Of a stretch of DNA of 64,000 nucleotides, positions 15,001 to 27,000 are shown piece by piece (position 1 is the first letter of the stretch; every line of letters starts with the position of its first letter). This DNA comes from Spirodela intermedia (Eukaryota; Streptophyta; Magnoliopsida; Alismatales; Araceae), in the NCBI GenBank assembly GCA_902729315.2, contig LR746268.1:4085501-4149500 (forward strand). Reading direction: 5' to 3'. The translations under genes were made by a program, and so were the position numbers. The notes beneath the pieces were generated by a model. It searched no databases and was not told the origin of the DNA. It saw nothing but the letters and a program-made list of their open reading frames with translations.

Positions 15001-18000
15001 TCCAACAAGAGACATATTCTCAAGTTTTCTCTACTCACTATGACTATCAGTTCTAAACTAACTTTTTAAATTTTTTCTTTTCTCACAGCTTTTTTTCAGG
15101 GTATTCAGTCAAAAGGAACAATACAAGAACAATTTATTTTTTTCCTCTTACTCTTTCAGACAGATTTCAGACAGACCGCCAGGTGGCTATCACTTCAAGC
15201 AAAAGATTTGATCAATAAAGTGAAAAAACACAGTTTTGAAGGAATGATGATCTAAGAAAAACAAGAGTAGAAAATGGTTAATGTGAGACAGTAAAAATAG
15301 CAGTTGAATACAGACAATGTTTCAATTTTTGGATAAAAAAAAACATGCAAGCTATTGTTTATCACAACTTAACAAATAGCTACCCTAAGACCAGGTTAGA
15401 ATAAAAGTTTTGATATCATACGAAAAATAAATATTAAACTGCACAACCTACCTTCTGGACATCCGTTCCCCTGCAACCCACAGCAATGGACAATAACGAA
15501 CCACCAACACTACTTGGAGAAACTTCAAAAACTTGTCGACCCCCCATGCTGCAACAGTTGAAAAATAGCAGGACTGAGATAAATGGCTGATAACAACATT
15601 CACATTCTCAAGAAAATAAAGACAAAGAATGGACAAAAGTACAGGCCAGGCCTTCATATGTCATAATATATTCAATACCTCACACATCTTTGATAGTTTT
15701 GAGATGTTTCAGACTCCAGAACATAAAGGTATAAGCCACATAAGACAATGAAGCAAGGCTGCCACTCAGCCAAACTGTTGCCAATTCCCTATTATCATGA
15801 AAACGGAAAGTATATAAGAAATATTTTCACATAAATCAAATTTCAGTTACAATAAAAAGTGGAAAAACTCATACCCTCCAAACAAGAACTCTTGCATTTG
15901 TTATCAGGTCAGCAGGATACCATGGTACAGAGCTAGAGTCGGAATGTCCATTAGTAATCAGATCATTGGTTCCCCATGAACCATTGAACATATCCAGCAA
16001 ATCAATTAGTCTGCAATATCTTGCAGGTGAAAAGTGAATATCAAGGCTAGGCACTTGCATAGAAACCCGTGTGGATGGGTATCTTGGATGTGCTATCTTT
16101 ATCTTCAGAAAACAATTCCACGCAGGATACCCCCAGCGAATGAAAAGTTTGGAGGAAACATTCAAATTAGTTATAGCGCACCAGCAAAATCTCAAAAAGT
16201 ACTAAATGAGGAAGAAGTTAGGACAATAAAATATGGAAGCAAAACCAAGCAGGGGAGGACAAATAAACCATTGAAAAAATGGTTTCCAGATTTAAATTTG
16301 CCTACTGCTGCCCTGCTTCCCTTAGAGCTTTCATACGTCCTAACATCATTTCTCTTCTTCAACTAAAGAATAATCGAATTTAAGCTTCCCTGTTTACTAC
16401 TCTTCGATCTTCTTTCGCTGATGAATCGTGGAAGAATGTTTTTGCAATATTTACGTTTTTTGGAATGAGTTATATTCCGTACCAAAGGCACCTTAACCTG
16501 GAGACTGCCGGAAAAAATGAGAATCAGATGAGTTTAAGACTGAATGTCATTACACTAAGTCCCTTAGCTTCCATATGGGAAATTATTCTTCCCTCACTAA
16601 CTCAAGAAATATAAGTCAAAAGGAAAATGTCACATGTTAAAAAGGACAAGATCGCTTGAGAAGCCCCAAAAATAATTATTTTCTAGACTTCAGAAAGCAA
16701 ATGCCAGCTCCTTTATGAATGATGATGTCTTAGGAAGATGTAACCAATGGAAGTAGATATTTCAGTTATTATCTTTCTCTGTGTAAGTTTATTGCCCATC
16801 CTTGCACTTCCTGCAGTGCTTAGAAAGGGAACTTAGGAATTCACATAACTTGTTTCTTCCAGGTAAGATAATTGCATCAAACTATTCTTGTGTAAGCTAC
16901 TTTACCCTATATTTTTACCTTTGTGACCATAGAAAAGATCCAACGTGGAACAATATTGTAAGAGAGAGTGAGAGCCATAGAAAAAAGGACATCAAAATTT
17001 GTGAACTCTCTAAAAGAGCACGGTTTGAAATATAGCAATATATCTATCTCTAGGTAGATATATACTACTACAACCCAGACAATGCGAATAAGCTACAAAG
17101 TTAGATTGGTACCAAGAATTTTACCCAAACCTAGAAAGCTGATTACAAAGAGACGTTTATACAGAAACCAGGCTGATATCAGCGTTTCTTACCTCTAGCT
17201 TTCTAGTTCAGATGAAACCATATCCTCTAAAATTGAACAGTAGAATCTTAAATGTTATTTTGCATAAAGATATGGATATATGCACATTATTCTAAGACTA
17301 GAAGTCAAAGGTCAAATATGAAAGTTAAAAAAACATAGCATCTATTAAGACAGAAAGTTAAATTGTCAAGCAGGATTACATCAAGTTTGTTGCCATTTGA
17401 ACCCTGACTTTGACCTCCGTCAAATAAAGAAAATTTCCTTAAAGAACATATATACCGATAATTCGACTAGACTGATACAAATCAGATGGAGTTAAACAGA
17501 ATCAGCAAACTCGGGATCAAATACGTCCAATAAACATGAAGTAAAGATACCAATTGTATTGAGATATGAGGTTATGATCCTAATACCGCACAATTATTGT
17601 AGCAAGAAAATAGAAGTAACATAAAAGCATGAAAGACATTACAGATGTAAAACATGCTAAAGAAAATGTTGACACAAAAAGTGAAACTAAAATACCATGT
17701 CAACTACGACTGACATGCCACATCGATCTATGAGGGAGTAGACTTCTCTGTGATCTTTTGGGAATGGATGAGATTTCTCATCAACAGTCTTCTGCACAAC
17801 TGAGGATGTCGTACTTCCAGAGTTAACATCCATAAAAAAAGCTGCAATATCCCGGACTGATACATAAAAACGGGAATACAAACTTTTCCTTTGTTCCTCA
17901 CGTTCGCATTCCTGTAATTAAGAATTTATTTATCGTTAAAAAATAAGTATTTTAGAAGTTGAACAGCTTAAAGTACTGAAACTCACTCTTGTGTGCAATG

Positions 18001-21000
18001 TAAAGTGACCAAAGTCCAAGAAAAAGTCTTCAGTACTAGGGAGCCCAGTGCCTTTCAATGGAACCCTCACCTTTGGTGCATCAAAATCAATGTCAAGAGC
18101 GAATCTGTCAAAAAGCCACAAACAAATAAACGATTGGCTCACTGTAAAAGCTAAAGAGCAGAAAATCAGAAATGAAATGAATCATGAAATTGTGCAGCAC
18201 ACCCTAATATTATTGCAGGAGATGCAAAAATCGATGTTAGTAGACATCACGAAATAAAATAATCAATAGCCAACGTATGCAATTACAAGTGTACTAAGAC
18301 TAAGACCACAAATAAGTAAATGATTCACTCATCAGCAGACCTGTTCTTTTCTTCCAACACCATTTGAAACTGTTCTTGAGCTCTGCGAGTGACCTGCTCA
18401 ATCTTCATCTGTTCTCAGAGTATGGCCATGAATGAAATATGAGAAAACTATTAGTATCTTTGCAAATACCTGTGCAACACTACAAAGATCTTCTTAAACG
18501 AAATTCTTCACCAAGACACTGACACCTTCATACTTAAGATATTCAGAGATATCTATCAACTTAGTACGTCAAGGATTTGTTAGATCGATAATACAGCAGT
18601 TTCCATTATCAACAAATAATAAGAATTAGATACATAAAGGTTAGAACACGTACATGATGGAGGGCAGACAATCTGAAACATTGTCATTGAAAACCAGGCA
18701 GGAGATCGGTATGAGTTTTTCTTAGATGACAAAGATGTTAGTTAGAAATCAAAAGGAAATAAAGAACCACTAGTACTGTGCATCATAACATTCTTAACGT
18801 AAAGTGTGAGACCAAAAGGACATCTATCAAGTTAATACACCAAACAGTAACATATCAGTTAAGAGGTTTCGGAGATATGATAAACATGATAACAACTCTC
18901 TATCAATTTGCGACTCTTAGATCACATAAACCAATCAAAGAATCTTGCGAGGTCTTCTGTGCAGCTGCTTGATCAATCTCACCCCCGTAAAAGGACGTTG
19001 GAAAAATGTAGCCCAGGTGAACATGTGAGTCTCCCCCAAAGAAGACTTACAGGACCACATAAAGACAGAAAAATCTCTCACTTGATAATGAGGGGAGAAC
19101 ACTATTGATTCACATGAGAAATTATGTAGAAAGATAAAGAGAGAAACTTAACAGCAAAGAAAGGGGAATGAAGGTACCAAAACAGCGAAGCAGGTAATAA
19201 TTGCAACAATAGGCTCCACTTATGAAATATCATTACGCAACACCAGTGCACAAAGAATTGCATGGTAAAAATTTAATGACTGATCGACATTTGAATTGTA
19301 AGATAACGATTATACACTATAATTTGTAATTCCTAAAATAAAGAATTTACAATAACATCCCAAAAAGTAATGCAATAAAGCAATCACCCCAGAGAATACG
19401 AAATCAGACAATTACCTGCAAAGCAGTTGCAGTCTCCAATGCAACTGCTGGGCTAACAGCATTACTCCTCTTTATGAACTCTAGAAAGCGCTCATAACTT
19501 TTCATTAACACCTAAATGTAAAAAAGATCAGGAAAACCTATGACCAAATGGTGGCAACCTAGTAATCAGCAAGCATAATGCTGCCTAGACAAGATCCATT
19601 AAGTTTCTACACATGTAACATATCTTCCAGATCAAATGGTTGAGTACAGAGGACAACTAAAATTGCAGAAAGAATCGTACTTACACAGAGCTACCCTGCT
19701 GATTACCGACTGACAACTTAATCAAAATGCATGTAAAATTAATTAAATATATGCTACCACAGAACGTGATCCCATGTTCAATTTAGATAGCTCTACAGTA
19801 AATAAACAAAAGCTAAGGATGGACTGGAGATATTCATTCAGTTATTTGATGAACTGCACACTAAAGAAAATGTGATGGATAATACCGTGACATGGCAGGG
19901 TGCAATCGTTGCTGAAAGTTGCCAATCTACATTTTCCAAAGCTGGTAAATGAACAAAGGTGGCCGCTAAGGCATTCGCCTTTCTCTCATTGCTGACACTC
20001 TGAAGCGAGCTTGATATTCAGAAGCCAGGCCATCAATCAGAGAATTAAAAATAACTCAAGTTAGAAAACATACCTGAACAAGAGATCCTTCAGGTGCTGA
20101 TAAACCATAGAATTTCAAGGACAGATCACAATGCACACTTTTTTGATACATCTTTGCAGTAACCTGAAGTTGCTCAAATCTGCCACAAAGTATTTCAGTA
20201 AGATTTATACTGATAATTCTAGCAGCGGCCTGACTAATTGAAACATCTATCAATAATTGTACAATTGATTGCACATCTTTTCCCAAGAGTGGGTTCGCAT
20301 CTTCATCTATGTGGTAGCTTAACAACTTATTTAGCGATTCCCATTCTTCTTTAGACAATCTTTTTTCGTCAACCAACTTTTCCCCTACTAAATCATTAGT
20401 AATTGACACATCTTGAGAGGAAGTAAGCCTGCACAAGAGATAAAACTGAATTAGAAATTGTAGGAAATGGCAGCTACGATGACTAGCACTGAAGTAGCAC
20501 ATCAGTTCAAAAAAAGAGAAAGGTTAAAACTTTGTGGCCCAGGCGGCCTGAAAATGTTAGAACGTGGACTACAAACATTTGAATGCCCAAAATGAGATTA
20601 AGCCCGAATAAATCGCGTGAATAACGTGGTATTTTTCAGTTTCCATAGCTATTTTGCTGGTGGGTCATGTTCAATTTGTTTTCGTAACTGATCCAGTCTT
20701 CTAAGAGAGTTACAGCTGATTTTGGGCTAATTTATAGGCTAACATGCTCTAACTACAGAGGAGATGAATATTACGAATTTTCATTCTCTTTGAAAGATTC
20801 TGAGTGCGTGAGAAAGCAACCCTTATGGATTCAAGGGACGTTATTTTTATCCTTGTGGATTCAAGGATCGTCAAAAAATCAACCCTTGTGGATTCAAGGG
20901 CTTATTTTGATCCTTATGAATTCAAGGATCGTCCAAATGAATCCTTGTGGATTCATGGATTGAGGAAATTCGTGCCTTGTGGATTCAAGGCCAAATTTTC

Positions 21001-24000
21001 CTATTTCCCACAACTTCTGCTGCATCAAGAACCATTCTACTTAGGCTGAGTTCAATCAAATAGTAGACAATTTTCATTAAGGACTCAAAACGAAAAGGTA
21101 GATATATTAGATACCATCGAAAAGACAACCAGCTTCCTTTAAGACCAGCTTGCTGTTGAGCGGCTTCCTTTGATTTTACAGATTCAACCTTTGCATGTGC
21201 CAGTAATCTGACACAAAAAGTCAGAAGATGAGGCCAGAGTTTAACAGAAGTAGAAAGATCGTATGAAATACGAAATCAAATGCAAGGAAATTAGATAGTA
21301 CCTCCATAGAAGTATCACTTTTGAATCAAGGTCTTTCTCAATTTTCCTCATTTCATAAATATCAACGTCTATTTTCCGCAAAGAACTTGCATATAGCTGA
21401 ACATATTTTCGACGAAGATGACAGAGATCCCTTATTCTCTCCCATGAGAAACGATAGCTGCAATAAATAATAGTCCTCAGATTTTAAAGAAGAAAGTCTC
21501 CAGTTCGCAGGATTGTTCCAAATCTCTGCTCTAACCTAGAGTGCACTCCAATCAATAAAGAACTGACTTGATACTAACTGAAGAAATTCCACAACAACAA
21601 ATTTAGTATATCACATTCTTATACGACATTTAAATCCTCTACTTTATCACATTCCTATACAATATTAAAATCGTCTAGTCTATCACATTCTTCTACAACA
21701 TTAAAATCCTCTACTCTATCACATTCTTATACCATATCAAAATCCTCTAGTATATCACATTCTTATACCATATTAAAATCCTCTAGTCTATCACATTCTT
21801 ATACCATATTAAAATCCTATCGTCTATCATATTCTTATACCATATTAAAATCCTCTAGTTTATCACATTCTTGTACTGTAGTCAAGCATTCAATTTGTTG
21901 AAAAAGCATTGCATACAGAGTGACCATGAAGAATTTTCGAGCACCACCATTTGGAAGAAAGAAATTTTCCAGGACCCAGGAGAAAAATGGTGCCAATGAT
22001 GAATGTGGAAACCCAGAAGCATCAGAGAAGAGCAATAGTACAATTTTTTTCCCCCAGTCCAGGATAGGATTTTGGCTTCCAAATAAGAAAAAATGGCAAA
22101 GGCTAAACATGCCTCCCCACTCAAGGTAGAAGGCTACTTCTCAACTCTCCCTTTGACGACTCATTATTATGTCTGACGCATACATAAAAAAGGGTAATTC
22201 TTCATAGGGCAAAAGTGAAGCATTACAAACACTTGACAGTAGCTCTGATACTCATATTACCAGGACATCATGATACCAACTCTGAACAGCATGATGTCTC
22301 CATCTCACTCCAATGTTAGATGTGTCTTTCTAAGGTCTTCCTCCCCTCTTATATCTCTCATTTTCCTTGTGTTGATTCTTACTCTCACTATTAGCCAACT
22401 AGTTTAGGACGGTTGCTTGTCAAAAGAGTTTTAGACAATTGAGAATGATCAGTGCAGTTGAGCCAGGAAGTGCTTCCATTTCCCTAACTCCTTATTAATA
22501 TATCATGCAATGTCCTCTCAAATTCCTTCCTCACCCTTTCACTCTTCTTCCCCTCTTTCCTTTCTTGTACTTTGATAGAACTGTCATTCTGACATTCTAT
22601 CTCTACAACATTGTCCCGAGTTTGAGAATGAATACAATTGTTTCTCTCCTAATTCACTCAGATCCGATCCTTCCAAAGGGGATCGTATCATTGTCATCAG
22701 AGCCAATGATCTTGCAACCATACACAGTATGGCACCAAAGCAGACATCCGATTTGAAGCTCTGGAAGCAGACGACAAAAACTTACAGTCGGATCAACGAA
22801 AGATGGCTAAAGATATGCAGAAATTGCGAGAAGAGTCCACAGATCTGATGTGCTAACTCCTAAAAAATATGCAACAATTCCAACTAATCTATTGGATGCC
22901 TTAGAGAAGGAAACTCCTAACCTACAACCTACAGCATCGTTCTGTCAAAAATCGGACAGAATAATGACCAGAGGTACAATCTCCCATCCCTCTTCAAGAA
23001 ATCTGTTCTAAACGAGCCTACAACAAGCCATAACACTGTTCAGTTCATCATGAAAGGGGAGATACCAGTATTCCCTGGTGAAAATCCCGAAGGCTAGCTG
23101 AGATGTATAGAACTATTATACAAGTTAGATGGAAGGATGATGAACGGGAGTAATTGGAGATGGCTATAATGAAACTTGAAGGCTTGGCATTAGAGTGGTA
23201 CCTATGGAAGGATGATGGCTATCCATTCCATAACAGGCAAGAGTCCAAAGTTCAATTGGGAAAACACATTGGTACCTCTACAATGGTCAATACATTTCAC
23301 AAATTTCTAAATATTCAATTGGAATACTCAGTTCAAGAATACTGAGCAAAATATGAATGGCTATCTACTTACCTGCCCAAAATACAAGATATTGTGATGG
23401 AGAATACATATATCAAAGGTTTGAAACCAAAAATTCAAACAGAACTAGCTTGCATGAATGCAATAGGACTGACGGAAATTATGAATGCATTAGTGGCGGC
23501 AGAGCAACGTATTTACACCCTATGGGAGGCTTGGGATAATCACCTACCCAAATCATCTCAGCAAAGTACTTCTACTCCATTTAAAATTGTTGACAGGCAT
23601 TTACCTTCATTGCCAAGATCTGGTGAATGTGACAAGAGTACAAATGTTTCCTCCCTCTTGGGATGGCACTCCAAGAGTAACCCCTCACCTCAAGTGACAA
23701 GGACCCTTGATATTGCAAGCGGATCACTCTCACTAATGTAGAATATCAAAGTTGCCTTGAAAAAGGACTGTGCTATCACTGTGACGAAAAATTCAGCCCA
23801 GGATTTTTTGCCACACAAGATTTTTGCCACTCACATTGGTAAGTAAAGATGTTATATTCGGTATGTAGTGGCTGAATTTGATGGGTGGATAAATGTGGCA
23901 ACAGTCAGGACCATGACGAACACCTGACACAAAAAAAATTTCTTCTATCTATAAACACCCTCCATATCAATGTTTAAAAATATCAATTTGCCTATATCTT

Positions 24001-27000
24001 GGTCATTGAATTTCAAAGAAGAAAGCTGCTGTAAATAAAGGCAAGATTTCAACAATGCTTCACTGGCCTCCTCCAAAGAATATTCAAGAGCTGTGGGGTT
24101 TTCTTGGGATGACAAGTTGCTACAGAAAGTTTGTAGCTAACTATGCTTCCATTGCATGGCCCCTTACTCGCCTACTCAAGAAAAAATCTTATGACTAAAG
24201 TCCTAATTCTCAAGAAACATTCGTTCAACTCAAAAAGGCAATGACACCCACTCTAATTTTAGCTTTGCTTAATTTTTCACTACCATCTGTGTTTAAAACA
24301 AATGTCTCAAGACATGGGGTGGGCAGGGGTCTTTATGCAATCCGGAAGACCAGTGGCTTTCCACAGCCAAGTGCTTCCCTATAGGCATCAATTCAAGGCA
24401 GCTTATGAGCAGCAGCTCATTGCTATTGTAAAAGCTGTACAAAAATGGAAGCACTACTTAATTCATCGGCCCTTCACCATTCATACTAATCAATACAGTC
24501 TAAAATATCTTCTTGAACAACAATATGTCCCCCCACAATATCACATGTGGCTTATCAAATTACTTGGCTTCAACTTTGTTATCAAATATAAAGAGCGACG
24601 CCTCAATACCGCAGCTGATGTCCTGTCCCACATGTTGCATATGGGGGAGCTGGCAGCAACTTCAATTTCACAATCCCAAATTTTAAACCTTGCTATTGTT
24701 CAATAGGAAATCTTACAAGATTCTAAGCTAAAAAATGTGATGGATGAACTTACTAGTGGCTCAGTTGTTTATCCTCATTTTACCCTGCACCATGTGACAC
24801 TACTTTACAAGAATTGGATGGTGATGTATCTTCATCCACATTAATCCCTCATCAATTAAGAGAAGCTCATGATCCACTAGTGGGAAGCCATGGGGAGTTC
24901 CTACACGCATATAAGTGATTATCACAGCAACTGTTTTAGAAGGGCATGAAAAGGACTATAAAAGAGTACTAAGAAAAATGCCTAAATCCATTGTCTCTAA
25001 CCATGACAAAGTGTTTACAAGCACTTTATGGCATGACCTATGTAAGTTGTAAGGAATTCAGCTTCAAATGTCCTCATCCTATCATCCCCAATCCGATGGA
25101 CAAACTAAGGTGGTGAATAGATCCTTAGAATCCTATCTACAATGTTTTGTGTCGAATCAGCCAAAGGATTGACAATCTTAGTTATACTGGATAGCATTAG
25201 CCTACAACATGGCCTATCATTCTTCTATCAAGACTACTCTGTTCAAAATGGTTCATGAGCCTGATCCACCTGCCACCAACAGCTATGAGCCTTTTCCCTC
25301 TCCAATTTCAGCAGTGGACCAATTGTTGGAACGTGATCAAATACTCAGCCTGCTCAACTCACATCTATAGAACTTCCAATTTCAGATGAAACATAAGGTG
25401 GACCATCACCGTCCCCCAATGGAGTTTCAAGTAAACGATAGTGTCAATCTACAACTTCGTCCTTGCAAAATGAGGTCTCTAGCATACAAATGAGAAGCTC
25501 TCTCTCAAATTTTGTGGGCCATATAAAATCCTCTCCCGAGTGGGCCAGACAGCATACAAGCCGGATCTTCCACCTTCATCATCAATTCATCTAGTATTTC
25601 ACATACCTTAACTACAGTGGGCCTTATCAACCAACAATCCTCCTCAAGCACTCCTACCTTCACTCACCACGAATATGGAATGGCACAACCAACCTCAAAC
25701 AATCAAAGTAGTGTGGAAGACACCAACAGGTCCAAAAGTTCTCATCCAATGGGCAAATCTATCATATCATGAGGCTATATATATGGGAGCTAGCCCACAA
25801 TATTGCTCACAAATTTCCAGACTTTCACCTAGAGGACCAGGTGAATCTAGATGAGGGGAGTAAGGTTATGACCTCATTACTAACATAAAGAAGGCATAAG
25901 AAGGGAACACGTCCACACAGGACATGTGAAGACTATAAATACACTTTGGGGGGGTCATATCAAGTGGAGAACAGTTCGGAACTAGGAGAGGCAGGGGAAT
26001 CCTCTCGAATTTATTCACCACCATTTCACTCTTCTTTCTCTCTTTCCTTTCTTGTACTTCGATAGAATTGTCATCCTGACGTTCTATCTCTACAACATTG
26101 TCCCAAGTTTGAGAATCAATACAATTGTTTCTCTCATAATTCACTCAGATCCGATCCTTTCAAAGGGGATCGTATCATAACCCCAGACCACAGATGAACT
26201 ATGTGAAATGGGGATTTACATTTAAACACATTTTAAACATGAGCAAACAATACAATCAATATTTCAATGTCGACAGCCAAGATTCATAACAGCATCGTTT
26301 CTTATGTTTCCTACAAGGCAGGTTTTTTCCTTACTTGTTTAGGTGTCATTCAGAGCAGATAGAGTGATCTATGAGACTCCTTGCTGTGGAAAGATACAAT
26401 TACTTGATTCTTAGGGGGAAGAACTAATCAACATTAATGGAATGGCAGGTGATGGCTGGCGATTCTTCTCCACCCTATCAACTTCCCGGTTGAAACTGCC
26501 TAGAACTGGATATAAATGCCCAGAAAAATATCAGTTTCCTACAAAATGTAAATACAAACTTTCCACGAGAACTGAGTGTCAGATTTGAGTTTTTAATTTC
26601 TTTATTTATTCACAAGGGACAGAGAGGTCAGGAGGGCAATAAAGTGCCTGATTTTAGGTAGAGATGAATACCTGGGACAGAAACCATATATCATCTTTTT
26701 GAATTCCCTTTTTTTCACATAGATTAGACCGATGGGAAAGGAAACTGTCATATGCTACCACTTTTTCCCTTTTTCCGTACCATCTTGTAGTTATGTTCAT
26801 CCCCCCCTTTTCTGCCTTCAATACTCAGATAGCCGAATCCCACTTCAGTTACGTGCTCTCTCTCCCTTTCTACAGATTACCTAAAAAAGCACTGGCAGGA
26901 TCTTTTATAGAATATGATACAAACCCCCAGGTTTGCCAAATCTGCTGATTCAACAACAGCGATTCCTGTTGAAAACGAGCAACATTGTTAGCACAGAATA

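Larger units (their letters stand above)
22513..26177 (+). mobile_element. Decayed, internally deleted Ty3/Gypsy retrotransposon in VPS13 intron 11
   Basis: Inserted antisense to VPS13. Order seen: truncated 5' LTR, primer-binding site, gag remnants at about 23040-23740 (EIPVFPGENPEG, MKLEGLALEWYLWKDDGYPF, YIKGLKPKIQTELA), then the RT thumb/RNase H linker at about 24049-24300 (LHWPPPKNIQELWGFLGMTS, YRKFVANYASIAWPLTRLLK), RNase H to 24640 (GRPVAFHSQVL, RRLNTAADVLSHM), integrase to about 25330 (SYHPQSDGQTKVVNRSLESY), a chromodomain-like end (GPKVLIQWANLSYHEA) and the 3' LTR. Protease and most of the RT core are missing. Stops and frameshifts occur throughout. The pol order and chromodomain-like end point to a chromovirus-type Gypsy. 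Confidence 0.88.

Noticed and set aside
21609-21880. 36-base regular repeats that might suggest a CRISPR array
   Set aside because: The units are directly adjacent with no unique spacers, the host is a plant nuclear gene intron, and no cas genes exist here. It is a minisatellite.
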